A stretch of 64,000 nt of DNA, from contig OY720344.1 in the NCBI GenBank assembly GCA_963082975.1, positions 14,495,580 to 14,559,579 on the forward strand, given 5' to 3'. The notes under the pieces were generated by a model that had not been told where the DNA came from, searched no databases, and was given only the letters and a program-made list of their open reading frames with translations. Each line of letters starts with the position of its first letter. The stretch's first letter is position 1. Below are positions 25,680 to 37,934 of this stretch, piece after piece. A program made the translations under genes and the position numbers. This DNA comes from Labia minor. Taxonomy: Eukaryota > Arthropoda > Insecta > Dermaptera > Spongiphoridae.

Positions 25680-28275
25680 TTAAATATATATATATATATT
25701 TCTCTGTATTAGTGTTTATAAGTGAATACTTATATATGAGTGTATAGATAGTGACTTTTTTCCTTCGTCACGGCTGCTTCAACTTCCCCATTTATAAGCG
25801 AAGCATTATCAAAAGATTCATGATGTAGCAACTATTTTTACATGTCATTTATTTTTTTTTATTTTTTTTTTTTCAATCATCCCCTTCACCATTTTTATTC
25901 ACTTCTTTGACATTTGAATGATGGAGAAGGAAATTAAATCATTTCAAATTGGGAAATTTTAATCATTAATTGGAATGAAAATGAAATCGATTCATTTTCT
26001 CGTATGTTTCTATGTTTGTGCAAACATACATAAATTTTTTTTCTTCTCCTTTGCTAACGAAAGATAAATAAGTAAAATAGTTTAACACTGTTTTCTATAT
26101 TGATTGATAGTGTCTCACTTTGGTAATAATTATCAATTTCAATTGCAAAACCAATGACTAGTAGGGATATCTAATGTACTACATATTTATTTATTTTTTT
26201 TATTACTTTAATTAACGAAGAATAATTTTCCAAGAATGTCTATGAACTAATTAAATGGTAATTTCCTTTTTGAGTGATTGTGTTTGTTGATTACATTATT
26301 TATGGAAATTGTTAAAATTGTTTATACAGGTATCTTTTATGTAAGAAGTGTTAAAATAATAGAATGATTGAAAAACAAATAAATTTGTAATTATTTTCAC
26401 CTATTAAGGTATCTTAAGTTAATTAATGACCAAATATTTTATCTAAACGTTATCCATTTTTTGTAGATATGTATATATATATATATATATATATGTTCAT
26501 AATATATTTTAGATATTACAATGTTAAAGATTAATTATATGATATCAGTTTTATGTATATTCAAAAATAACTAAACATTAATTAATAGTTGAATAGTTTT
26601 AATAATTAACTACATGGCGACTAAAATGTTTATTATGTAGATGATATACAAATATAGATATTAATAGTTATCAGTCTATAACTAAAAAACTATTTATAAT
26701 AAAAGTATGTCTAAATATACTCATACCTATCTATAATCTATATAATTAATAATATTCATAAAAAAATCTCAAAAAATCTTTAAGACAAAAAAAAAATATC
26801 CAAAATCAAAATTTAATGTCACATTTCATTTAATTGCTTATGAACAAATAATAGTTAAATGAAAATAAAAAAATCAATTAAAAAATTTTACAATAAACAT
26901 AGAACACACACAAAATTGATTGAATTATTAATAATAATATTTTATTAGCAATGTTATTATCATATTTATTGAAACAAATAATTTCTTATCTATTTTATAG
27001 CAGTTTAATACTCTAATTAGATATTATATATATATATATTCTATAATTGTACATAATACAAAATATGTATTATATCTATTTCTATCTGATTGAAAAATTA
27101 TGTGATCAATTATAATTATCGAATAAATCGCGAATCAAATAACATAAAATTTATATAATTATTAATGTGATGTAGAGATATAATAATTATATAATTATTA
27201 TAATGATAAATTAATAACAAAATATGCTATCATATTCACTCTTTAATTAAAATAATTATATATTTCCTAATAAAATACAATGTTTATTTTTTAATAGGAA
27301 ATAAAATATTTTTCTTAAACTTTTAATTAATATATAAAATAAATAGATATCGTAATATATTTTATAAGTTTGAATTTGTTCAATTTCATAAAGAGTAGAA
27401 CACATTATTAACATAGTTAATAAAAATTACTCAAATATAAACGCAAAATTCACTTTTTTGCCATTTTCTTTAGCCATCAATCATGACTCCATTACAATTC
27501 TTTGATTTAGATTCGCTTCAAATTCAATTTTAATTAATATTTATTTTTATTAAAATTGTATTATATAATAGGAATGGGAAAAATTATAATTTATAGATAC
27601 ATAATTGATATTATTATTAGAGGAAAAGGTAAGTAAAATACTTGTATTAATATTATCTAATGAATCATGATTTCATTTTCCTTTATTGATGTTTCAGCAA
27701 GAAGAGTAAAATTTTGAAAATATCCACCTCATCAACGAATTAAGAATACAAACATTTTTAATTGCATTTCTATGTTATACTTATATATTTACTTTGCTAT
27801 TATATAATTATTTCAATATTGTAGATTAAATATATTCTCTAACTAAATTGTAATATAAATTGCCATCTATACTTTCTACAAGAAATGGGTGAGTAATATT
27901 TTAATTAAATTACTTTCAACTAAAAAATAATTATTTCATTTTATTATTTAATAGTGTTTCAGTAAGAAGATTTTGGGAAAAAAATGTTTGTTCACGTTCA
28001 TCATCATCTGGTGAGTTAAATCAAACAGTTTTATTAAGTTTTCTTTAACATTATTTTATTTATTTATAAAAATAACTATAATTTTCAATAAATTTCTAAT
28101 AAGGTATGTTATAAAATATTTTTATTTTTACCTAAACTATATTATAAAAGAAAATACTGTGGAGTTTCTCCATTTCCTGATTACAAGAAAATACTTTTGA
28201 ATACGTTGAGGTTAGGATTTTTGTTTTAAATTCAATATTATTACTTAAATCCATTTTTTTTAATTTTTTAATCTT
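25680..28275. other. AT-rich sequence, nothing recognised
   Basis: Very AT-rich with TA tracts. No gene or transposon end seen. Confidence 0.5.
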
Positions 28276-28279
28276 TTAT

Positions 28280-28654
28280 ACTATCTCATCTCTGTGTTTG
28301 TGACAAGATTACGCAAAAACGGTTTGAGGGTCGGCCGACCGCGGCTCGCGAGCCGGATGCGGCTCTTGGCACAGGATTTTCTGGCTCTTCTTACAATTCA
28401 CTCAATGCCTGAAAACTTTTGAACATTTTGATTACTTTTCAATTTTTTTTTGAATATGGTTCTAAAAAAAAGGTCAGATGATTTTGCGATGCTTTGAAAC
28501 ATTTAAGTTTAAGTTGCGGCTCTCTGAATTGTTAAGTCTGCCGACCCCTGAGCTAGAATAATGAAATTTGGTACATGGGCATTATTCAAAATTCGTAATT
28601 TTTGCGAAATGTAGCTCATCCGGAAGAGGGTAATTACCTACCACGTTTGCATTA
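28280..28654 (+). mobile_element. HINE family A copy 3, partial, split by a hAT-like element
   Basis: The 5' end ACTATCTCATC leads quickly to GACAAGATTACGCAAAAACG (the usual first 150 bp are deleted). After the hAT-like insertion at 28327-28550 it resumes with AGCTAGAATAATGAAATTTG and GAGGGTAATTACCTACCACG, then is lost. Confidence 0.75.
28327..28550. mobile_element. hAT-like element inserted in HINE-A copy
   Basis: Left end GGGTCGGCCGACCGCGGC then TCGCGAGCCGGATGCGGC; right end GCCGACCCCTG. This wording is typical of widespread hAT elements that start CAGGGGTCGGC. Removing 28327-28550 restores the HINE-A sequence (GGTTTG joined to AGCTAGAATA). A clean 8-bp duplication is absent; at most TGA flanks it. 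Confidence 0.7.
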
Positions 28655-28659
28655 TTTTC

Positions 28660-29760
28660 CCTCCCTGTGTTTTGGTTTGTTGGTTGATGTAGATGACTTT
28701 CAGGTAAACTGGGACAGACATCCCGGAAGATTGTTCAACAATACTCTAAAATAAGAAGAGCCCGCTTTAATATTATTATGACTTTCTAGCTATGTATCTT
28801 TCGATAAATATATTGGTAAGGCTTACCATTTTATGTTACCCCGATGGTAAAGTTTCGGTCGAAATTCAAAAAACCCAAGCCAATCTAATCTAATCCACAG
28901 ATGTTTACATAAAGATTTAAACAAATCTCGTTTTTCAAATATCATACTTCACACCTCTAAGTTATAATTTTAGATTTATTAAGAGCTCTCTATTTCAAAA
29001 ATAAAATTTTTTGAAAAGATTCTTAATTACCTAAGACATCTAAATAAAATATTTTCCACAAGATTTTTATATTCTTAATTTCAAATTCATAAAAATATTG
29101 TACAAAGTCAATTTTATATTATTTTTTTTAGATGGACATTCTAATGCAAATATACTTTTAAATAAATAAGAAATCTCTAAATATAGCTTGTGGAGGGAGG
29201 GAGCTGTCGGTTTGATATGATATTAACAGAACGGCGTTAATAAAGCGTATTCATCAGCAGGATGACGGTGCAGAGTTGGGCTCTGAGGTGAGAGGTGTTG
29301 GCCACCTCACAGGCGACACATCCGTTTCATTATGCGCCGAGATGATAGATCGCTAATATCGGCCGAGCAGGCTTTTACAAGCGCTCTTCTTTCTTTTTTT
29401 TTCAACAAACATACTATCATTAGTAGCCCCATGTGGGCTTCAAACCACGGGGTCAGGTCGATATCTAAATGGCTTTACTTGTTCCCTTCGGCCATAAACC
29501 TCATCATTTATTGGTTCTAATAATCTCATAGCCGCGTTGCCGATCACAACGAGGTTACTATATGTTGGTTGGATAGGAGAGTGGTTTCATGTTATAAACC
29601 CAAATCCATTACAGTCTATCCTAGGTTATAAAGTTTATAAAAGGTGGACAATAGGAGTATCTGTTTGAGTTGAAAAACGGTTGCCGAAACTTATCCAAGA
29701 AGGTGTCCGAAATATAATCATACTCTCTGAAAAGGAAAGGGAAAAGGAAGAGATTCATCT
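28660..29760. other. unclassified, possibly repeat-derived block
   Basis: Less AT-rich than its surroundings. It contains GTTACCCCGATGGTAAAGTT, CACCTCACAGGCGACACATC, AGTAGCCCCATGTGGGCTTC (inverted GCCCCATGTGGGC) and GTTGCCGATCACAACGAGG. The wording resembles old retroposon or transposon sequence, but no ends, poly-A tail or protein motif could be identified. Confidence 0.3.
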
Positions 29761-29826
29761 ATTTTTTTTTGTGGTAAAAGTTAAAATATTTTACCCATAT
29801 AATTTATAATCGTATATGCTACTATA

Positions 29827-30346
29827 CGAGGTCTGTTCCGAAGAAAAGGTGGATTTTGAATTTTCGCGGGCTGTGTACATTCGATTATCGAATTTTTTTT
29901 TTTGTTATGTTGGTACACATATGTTTCTCATATCTTGACATTATCAACCATTTTGGATTGGTAGTTTGTTTTAATATGAGAATACCGTGGTTGAGTCATG
30001 AATTCGTTGTTGTTTTTGGCCAAAAAAACACGAATAAGCAATGATGTGTGTGAGCTAGTGCAGGTGATGCAGAATCCATGATTTGTTTTTCCACAATTCC
30101 GATCGTTTGAGCCGTATTGATTCACGCAAATGTTGAATAACTTCCTTAGAGTATTCCTTTTTTTTAGGTAAAACATCGAAGAACACACAACACGTGACTA
30201 ACTTTTTCAGTTGTCAAAAACAAACTACTAATACAAAATGGTTGATAATGTCAACATATGAGAAACATATGTATACCAACATAACAAAAAAAATTCGATA
30301 ATCGAATATAAACTTAAAGTTCACCTTTTCTTTCGAACAGACCTCA
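29827..30346 (-). mobile_element. mariner-derived fold-back element
   Basis: Same mariner lineage as 654-1488. Both ends carry the 5' terminal region (ACGAGGTCTGTTC at the left, its complement at the right), giving inverted arms of about 150 bp that include TTTCTCATAT and TTATCAACCATTTTG. Between them lies a minus-strand transposase piece (SHTSLLIRVFLAKNN and neighbours). The 5' leader therefore seems duplicated in inverted orientation, replacing the 3' end. Confidence 0.85.
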
Positions 30347-30349
30347 TAT

Positions 30350-31733
30350 ATTAAATTAATATATGCATTTAAAATTCGAACTTGAAAAATAAAATAGCCA
30401 TTAAATATTTAATTTAATTTCATTTGATATTAATTTACATGTTTTAGTGATATTAATATTAATATTCAACTCAAATCTATTTATTCCTCTTTATTTTCAT
30501 AATAAGCAGAAATTTTTATAATTAATAAAAAGGATCATATAATTTAATGTCATCATGGTTGAGTAGAATTTAAAAAAAAAAAAATCTGTACATCAACTTT
30601 TCCCACCCTAACTTGTATAAATAAAATATAATGAATTATTAATCATAAACTAATAACAAATAAAAAAAAATATTTTTAGAATGCATTTATAATATTAAAA
30701 TTTGAATTGAAGCCAAATGGAGTTAGCTATACTAAACATTTTATTTTTATATACTAGCTAATCTATATGTATGAATGTATAAATTCAAAATTGCAACAAA
30801 GTGATTATGGTAAATAAAAAAGGATTATGAATTGTACAAAATTGCTTGTCCATATATTTTTCATTTTTTAAAAATGTTAATAATTTAATAAATAACTTTT
30901 TTTTTACTCCCGCTTCTCTTTCTTAAACAGACAAGTGGAAGAAAAATAAATAAAAAAAAAAAAATAAAAAAAAAAACGAAAAAGATAATTGAATGAATAG
31001 CTAAGTGATAGAATTATTACTATAATTTTCAATATAAATAAAATGTTTTAGCCAAGATTCGTTCAAATCTAACTTATAATTATCATAATAATCTTTCATT
31101 ATCATGTGAAGGGGGAAGGGATTTTTTTATGCCTGGCAAAAGAATGTATATACAATTATTTTTCCAATTGTAAATATTTAATTAAACTCGTGTGTATACA
31201 TTTTATTTTTAAGTTATTTTTCAATATTTACATTTGCTCTCAAGGCATAGACAAATAAACAAAGACAAATACATTAATAAATAAATAAATAAATAAATAA
31301 ATAACTATATAAAAACACATAGACAGATTGGAATGTTATATAAGTCAGATATTATTATTATTATTATTATTATTTTTTTTTTAAAGAAAAAATATTAATG
31401 GCAGAATATTAACATATTTTAAGTTGTGATAGAGCGGGGGTGAGGAAAGAGGGGGTTATTAGTTACTTCATGAGTTTCCCGGAAGCACGCCGCCCTCAAC
31501 CACAGTAAATAAAGAATTCAGTGGTGCAGCCTCAGGCTTTATGGATCATTTGAAAAATTTTTACATACCTTTCAAAAAATGTACAAAAAAAAGACAAAAA
31601 AAAAAAATTAAAATAAAAACTATCATTTAATTAAAATAATAATATTTAATTTATGTTGATGTAAAGAAAAGATAGGAAAATTACTGAAATTTTGTGTCAT
31701 TAACGTAGAGAAAAAAATATTTATATATACCTT

Positions 31734-31771
<38 letters not shown>

Positions 31772-31990
31772 GTATAATTTAAAGATTACTAGATAACCTC
31801 TTTTTTTCATCAATTTACCGTATTTTACAAATTTGAATCAAATTTATCTCTTTTCTATTCCTCAATTTCTAAAAAAAAAATATTTATTTATTAACAAGAT
31901 TTGTTGTTAAATTAAAAATTAAACCAATCTATCTATATTAGCTGATCAAAAATTAATATATAATTAATTTATTCATTTTTACCGACCATT
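30350..31990. other. AT-rich sequence with microsatellites
   Basis: No gene or transposon end recognised. A small GC-richer patch lies at 31430-31560 (GGAAGCACGCCGCCCTC). Confidence 0.45.
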
Positions 31991-31999
31991 TTACCATTT

Positions 32000-32315
32000 A
32001 AAACTGACCGTAAAAATAAAAATAAATGTTTGATTGTTTTTCACATGATTAAAAATTGATAAAATGGCTTTTATAGAATTTCAGCTTGATTGAATCGCTC
32101 AAAGTACCGGAATTAATTTTTTTAATTTTTTAACACGTTGACTGGCAATCACGCGCCAGCACGTGACGTGGTGCCATCAACAAAGAGCCAAACACGCTCT
32201 GGTTTAATATATATTATTTATTAATTTTAATTTATAATCTTTATAATTAATTAAATTTAATTTAAATATAATGTAATTCAAATTTGCGAGATAGTTGAGT
32301 GGAGACACTGCAGAT
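32000..32315 (+). mobile_element. HINE family A copy 4, 3' half
   Basis: Starts at the conserved ACTGACCGTAAAAATAAA and continues through CAGCTTGATTGAATCGCT and CACGCGCCAGCACGTGACGT. It ends with TTTGCGAGATAGTTGAGTGG and the degenerate hairpin ending CACTGCAG. The 5' half is absent. Confidence 0.82.
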
Positions 32316-32554
32316 TTTTTATTTTATTAAGATATATATATTTTTAGAAATAAATTATTAAAATTTATAAAAAAAAATATTTTTTAATAAAAATTGCTTT
32401 AATAAAGGTGTATTTAAAAAAAAAAAATTAAAAAAAAATTAAAAATAATCTGCTCTGTATTGTCCCTTAAAAACACACAAATCAATACTATAATAATATT
32501 ACCTAAGTACAAAAAAAAAAAAAAAACCGGGAAAAGAAATAAAGAGCAGACAGA

Positions 32555-33090
32555 AAAACAGGTGAACATGGCAGGGCATTTGTTTGTTCCCTTCCTCCCT
32601 ACCCCTCGCGAGACGAATGTGTTGTTTCATACAAAAACGCAGCGATTATTCGAAGGGGGCCGGAGTGAGTGTCAAACGCCGTGTCTCCGGCTGTCCAATG
32701 TCCAGCCTGTCTCCATAAAAACATGTCGCCCAGTTCAAATCGAACAAGTGCCCACCAAAAAGACACGATCATCCAGATTATATACAAGAACAATGGTATT
32801 TGAGCAGCTCATTTGAATGAAATGAAATAAATTAGCTCTGGGGCTGTTGCGATAGCGAACAGATTGGTTGAGAACAAATGCACTTGGCTGGGCTTATTTG
32901 TCTGTCCGCGACTTGTTTCGACATGTCCATGTGTATGTATGTGTGTGTGTGAGTGGATACGTCTGCAGACCAATTGATATGTCAGCACCAGCCTGGCTGG
33001 ACAGTGCCGACCGACTTGTTCCATGTCCAAGAGGCCTGAACCTGAAATAAAATGGCGCCTGGGAGGATTTTCGCCAATCACTCTTTATCA
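32555..33090. other. unique GC-richer island, about 0.5 kb
   Basis: Long less-AT-rich stretch with CCCTCGCGAGACGAATGTG, GGGGGCCGGAGTGAGTGTC, a TG repeat near 32938 and CAGTGCCGACCGACTTGTTC. Open frames on both strands do not resemble known proteins. It could be a conserved noncoding element or noncoding exon. Confidence 0.35.
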
Positions 33091-33253
33091 ATCAGAACAT
33101 TCTATTCAAATCAATATTTCCTTTTAATCCATTATTTCTTATTATATCATATATTATATAATATACTATTCTATACTGACAATGAGAGAGTAAAAGAATA
33201 AATATTTTCTTATAATAAATAAAATAATAATAATAATAATTAAATAGAATATA

Positions 33254-33707
33254 TGAGACCTGACTAAGAAAAACGATGTTTTTAAATTTTTTTTTGCTAT
33301 ATTTTTCAACATAATCTCCATCAACACTGATACATTTCTCATATGGTGTTCTAATTAATTTAATTAATAAAAAAATTATTTAATTAATTAATTAAATTTG
33401 ATTTAATTTAATTTAAGTCTCATCAACAGTTATGAATCGACGCAAAAATTCGTTTGGATTACGCCTATAGCGCCAAATTGTCGTTAGAAATGGTTTTTCG
33501 AAGCAATTTTTGGTCTAACGTTAGGAAATGCGGCACCCACGTTGCACACAGCTTCCCATATTCATATGGTTTTGCAAAATATTTCGCACACGTTCAGCTG
33601 ACATCGTACAGGTCTCAGCTATCTTGAATTTTGAAAAATAAAACAAAAAAAAAATTGAAAAACATCGTTTTTCTTGGTCAGGTCGGAAACTTTTCAGAAC
33701 ACCCTCG
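33254..33707 (-). mobile_element. mariner-derived nonautonomous element, copy 1
   Basis: Minus-strand copy of the family at 36319-36795. The outer end at 33707 (complement CGAGGGTG) is followed by TA. The other terminus has lost about 20 bp of its inverted repeat. Minus-strand transposase pieces include ETCTMSAERVRNILQNHMNM, then NPNEFLRRFITVDE. An AT-rich filler at about 33346-33416 replaces the middle of the gene. Confidence 0.85.
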
Positions 33708-34019
33708 TATACCCCCAATAGAGGTCTATTTGACCCAAGGGGGGGGGGGAAGTTTCGATGGAACTCCAAGGAAAACAGTTCTTAATACCCAAATCATTCA
33801 TACCAAACTGCATATGTAAAATTTAAATTTTTTATAATTGTCTTAATATCATTTTCTTTATAGAAAATAAAATAATAAACGTATATATATATATATTTAT
33901 TCGGCTAAAGAGAATTAAAAAATCTGTAGCTTTTTACTTTTTACTTTTTTTGTAGCTACTTTACTTATAGTTTCTGATTAATTAAATATTAAGGCAAATA
34001 GATAGTTTTATTTTAATTA

Positions 34020-34070
34020 CCTGAAATTTACTTTATGGGGTCGATGATCAAAAAAGTTTGGCGACCCCTG
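34020..34070 (-). mobile_element. hAT-like terminus, solitary
   Basis: On the minus strand from 34070: CAGGGGTCGCCAAACTTTTT then TGATCATCGACCCC. These are standard hAT end words. The partner end was not recognised, so only this terminus is annotated. Confidence 0.5.
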
Positions 34071-34543
34071 CTATATACTATTAAGAAGGTCAGATATTAA
34101 TATAATAAATGAATATAGAAAAGATTAGTTCCCTCCCACATACTTTTAACATAATAACTGTCAAATTACTAAAACAAAGGTAATTTTACAAATTTATTCA
34201 ATTCTAAAAAATAACGTGCCTAAAGTATTATATTTAAAAACAAAACAAAAAAAAGAAACATTTCTGTGATTATATTTAATTGTAATTGATTGTAATTAGT
34301 TACATTCACATAAAATTTAAGATAGACAAGCACTTTGATGAGTAGCCATTAAAACAAAAATTATTAACTATCGGTTTGATAAAAAATTATATAGTTAATT
34401 AAGAAAATGTTATTTAAATGATTTATTATTTTAAATAAAATTGTTACATTAATTGTTTTGTAGTATATATTTTAAGAATATTAATAAATTTCAAAAATTC
34501 AATCCAAATTAATAAATCATATTCTAATACTATAATCTTTTTT

Positions 34544-35030
34544 ACCAACCGACGATAGGGAGGGAAGGTATTGTTTTCACAACAAATTTCACATGTGGAG
34601 ATTTTACATATCTCCACGAATCATGCATTTTGTTAACAGAAAAAAGAATTTTTAGCATGATGTCTGTCCCTCTGTCCATTGTGTGTAGACATGAATAGCT
34701 TGAACGACTCAAGGGGTTTTGATAAAATCTGGAATATTTAGTTAATGCATCAGTAGCATGAATTCATCAATTTTTGGTGTATATTCGGAAACTGGTCGTT
34801 TTCAAAGTATTAATTTTATATTCATTGTCAGAAATTTTTTACTTAAAATATAGTAGTGAATAATAATTGAGCTATTAAACTAAAAAAATAAAAACCTAGA
34901 TAATATAATTTAGTCATTTTAATTCAAGTTTTAAAAATAATTTTTTTTTGATACTTTATATATATATAATGTTTGGAAATTAATTTATTTCAAATCGTCG
35001 GTCGGTTCTGTGCCTGGCCACAGCTCATTT
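34544..35030 (+). mobile_element. HINE family B copy 1
   Basis: The 5' end is ACCAACCGACGATAGGG; then comes a hairpin-forming GTGGAGAT/ATCTCCAC block. TGTCTGTCCCTCTGTCC is a decayed tandem repeat. The 3' subterminal GTCGGTCGGT follows, and the end stem-loop around CCTGGCCACAG is weakened. Family B is defined by ACCGACCGAC at the 5' end, GTCGGTCGGT near the 3' end and a terminal GACCTG-GCCA-CAGGTC hairpin. Confidence 0.85.
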
Positions 35031-35189
35031 TTATTTTTTAATATATAGGTAATAATTTCGAATTATATATAATATCATATTATTTATTATTATTAATTAT
35101 TTCATTAAATTCACATTGCTGATTGATTAGTTAGAATAATTTCAATTATAAATTTGTTTTTGTTTTTCTTTCTATTAAAACAAAACGAA

Positions 35190-35560
35190 TATCGGTGAGT
35201 TCTCTTGAACGTTTATATCGTATCCTCTCTCTGTTCAAGTACACTGATGTGTCCATCTGTTGAGGTAAGCAGCAGGGTGTGGTTGTCGATTTCCTACGGA
35301 CACTGAAGGGAATTCGAAGGCTAACTCATGGTCCCCGGCTTGTTGATGTTATATGACCCATTTGAAAATAAACAGTGGTGTAAAACTGTAAATCAGTTCG
35401 ATTGCTTTTATCGGTCTTATTGCCTAGTCGAAGGGCACTCATCAATAGATCGGTTATCTATTTTCCACGTATTTCAACTCGCCAGCCGATAGAAAGACGA
35501 CAACGCAGACAATGGCACACGTATTCGTGTGCTACCAGACACACACACACACACACATTT
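35190..35560. other. unique GC-richer island
   Basis: Contains GAGGTAAGCAGCAGGGTGTG, a donor-like GAG/GTAAGC near 35263 on the plus strand, and CAACTCGCCAGCCGATAGAA, ending in a (CA)n tract near 35540. No coding frame. Confidence 0.3.
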
Positions 35561-36097
35561 TACTTTCATACTTTGTAGCTCGTTTACTTTAATAGCAACT
35601 TTTATCAAGTAATAATATCTTCTCCAATCGGATGGTCAAATTTAGTGTAAAACGTGATGTCAATTCTAATTAATAGTTATATTTAGCTAATTAAACGTTT
35701 TATGGATAAAATTAATTCGTTGTTTAATAAAATTAATTTGTCGTTTAATTACAACGACACCTTGACTTGTTACAACAAATCGGGTTTGTTTTGCATCAAG
35801 TCATTGGCAGAGATTATAATAATATATTCATCACAAGCATTGAATACTTTCTAATGTAATGTACACTGATGGTTTTTCCTTGAGTTAAAAAAAAAGTATT
35901 ACTGATTAATTCAATTGAATAATTGTATTTCATTAAGAAATATTCTTAATTGATTTATTTATCAATATGTTTTAAAAATTACGGTATATTGTTGCTTGAT
36001 TATTTATTTATTTATAAATACCATTTGTCTAAAATATGAATCATATGTGTTATAATGTATTTATATTTTTAGTTGATTTTTAGTAAATGAAAATTAG

Positions 36098-36257
36098 ATG
36101 AATACACATCTATACGAACACACAACGGATAGACAGATGGACAGACATGATGCTAAAAATACTTTTTTCCGTTAACAAAATGCATGATTCGTGGAGATAT
36201 ATAAAGATCTCCACATGTGAAATTTGGTGTGAAAACAATACCTTCCCTTCCTATCGT
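36098..36257 (-). mobile_element. HINE family B copy 2, 5' fragment
   Basis: Minus-strand fragment: CATCTATACGAACACACAAC, GACAGACATGATGCT, GTGGAGATATATAAAGATCT and CCTTCCTATCGTCG. It stops at the hAT-like repeat before the outermost bases of the 5' end. Confidence 0.8.
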
Positions 36258-36881
36258 CGCGGCCCGTGACAACTATTTTTGCGGCCACTTTCGACTTTTT
36301 TAAAAAAATTTCAATTTACGAGGGTGGGATGAAAAGTTTCCGACCTGACCAAGAAAAACGATGTTTTTCAATTTTTTGTTTGTTTTATTTTTCAAAATTC
36401 AAGATAGCTGAGACCTGTACGATGTCAGCTGAACTTGTGCGAAATATTTTGCAAAACCATTTGAATATGGAAAGCTGTGTGCAACGTGGGTGCCGCATTT
36501 CCTAACGTTAGACCAACAATTGCATCGAAAAACCATTTCTAACAACAATTTGGCGCTGTAGGCGTAATCCAAACGAATTTTTGCGTCGATTCATAACTGT
36601 TGATGAGACTTAAATTAAATTAAAACAAATTAAATTAATTAATTAAACAATTTATTAATTAATTAAATTAATTAAATTAATTAGAACACCGTTATGAGAA
36701 ATGTATCAGTGTTGATGGAGATTATGTTAAAAAATATAGCAAAAAAAAAATTTAAATTTTCTTGTTCAGGCCGGAAACTTTCCATCCCACCCTCGTACTT
36801 ATCTCTAAAAAAAAGGTGGCCCGCCTAAAGTTAAACATTATATGTTTGGCCCAAGTGTACCTATGAGTTTGACACCCCTGG
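36258..36881. mobile_element. hAT-like repeat interrupted by mariner
   Basis: The right end GACACCCCTG (complement CAGGGGTGTCAAACTC) is a classic hAT terminus. Inner sequence carries GGCCCGCC. The left part, CGGCCCGTGACAAC to 36318, lies beyond the mariner at 36319-36795. The left terminus is not intact and abuts a HINE-B fragment. Confidence 0.55.
36319..36795 (+). mobile_element. mariner-derived nonautonomous element, copy 2
   Basis: Complete ends: CGAGGGTGGGATGAAAAG at the left and its near-complement at the right, both flanked by TA. The plus strand keeps two transposase pieces, MSAELVRNILQNHLNM and NPNEFLRRFITVDE. An AT-rich filler follows at about 36608-36687, then a C-terminal piece (YEKCISVDGDYV-like, out of frame). 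It sits inside a hAT-like repeat. Confidence 0.9.
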
Positions 36882-36883
36882 TT

Positions 36884-37170
36884 TGGAAGAAAAAAAATGA
36901 AATCGTGGCAGGTAATGACCCATTTCCGATTGAGCTACATTTCTCAAAAGTTGATAGAAAACTACGAATTTTGAATAATGCCCGTGTTCCAAATTTCATT
37001 ATTCTAGCTCAAACCGTTTTTGTGTAATCTTGTCAACATATATACATACATACACACACACACACACATTTTTCTCAATCTTAGTGAAAATAATTCAGGG
37101 ACCTTCAAAACTTATAAAAACTTCAAATCTCGACATCGAAAATTTTCGTGATCACACTCTGGTGAGATAG
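36884..37170 (-). mobile_element. HINE family A copy 5, 5' half
   Basis: Minus-strand copy covering the conserved GTAATGACCC block through AATTTCATTATTCTAGCTCA, an ATACA/CA repeat and the 5' end (complement ACTATCTCACCAGAG). The 3' half is missing, replaced by the hAT-like repeat to its left. Confidence 0.82.
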
Positions 37171-37872
37171 TAAAAATCATTCTTATATGAAGAATTGTAA
37201 ATTTTGCTTTTGAGTAAAGTTGTACTAAGATAATGGAATGAAGAAGTATTCTTGTTGAGTGACTCGCCCAAGGCAAGTTCTACAACTCTCCTGTACTTAC
37301 TACCTCGGTATCCGTACTTACACATAAATATCTACTTGAAAGACGGGTTCGTGGTGTGCAGGGAGATGCTTCGGGAGAATTTTTAAAATAAAAATTACCG
37401 AGAAATGAATGATGAAACCTATAAAAGTTCTTATATTTCCTATAAACCTAAATGAATAATCAAAATAATATTTTAAAAAATTTAATAAACATTTTAAGAT
37501 AATAATCACAAAGTTGAAAGGTTTCTGAACGCTTAATAATATCATTTGCCTATAAATTAGATCGATAAATATAAATTAATTTGAATAAACTGCAAATTCT
37601 TAGATATGTAAAATTTTCTAAATTTATGTGTTATACCTTTAAATTACTTAAAAGTTTACTGGCAGAGTGAGAACTACATAAACATGTTTGATTATGAACT
37701 GGAATTAAAAACAACATATTTTAAAATTTTCATTAATGTTTATTTATTTTATTTTTATTTTTTTATTAATCATAATAATTACTTCTTGTTATACTTAATT
37801 TAAATTCATTAAAATATAAAAAGTATTCTTAAAAGGGGGGACTTTTTTTCCAAAAGAAAATTTTAAATACAG

Positions 37873-37934
37873 AATGAAAGAGTGTAATACGAAATTGAAA
37901 TCTGCTCTTTCATTTTGGGACATCCTGTATTTAA
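37873..37934. repeat. short imperfect inverted repeat
   Basis: AAATACAGAATGAAAGAGTG at the left and, as complement at the right, AAATACAGGATGTCCCAAAA then TGAAAGAGCAG. Possibly a collapsed pair of transposon ends; too short to classify. Confidence 0.4.

Noticed and set aside
32460-32816. 118-codon plus-strand frame
   Set aside because: It begins in poly-A and repeats and resembles no protein. An open frame is expected in a less AT-rich block.
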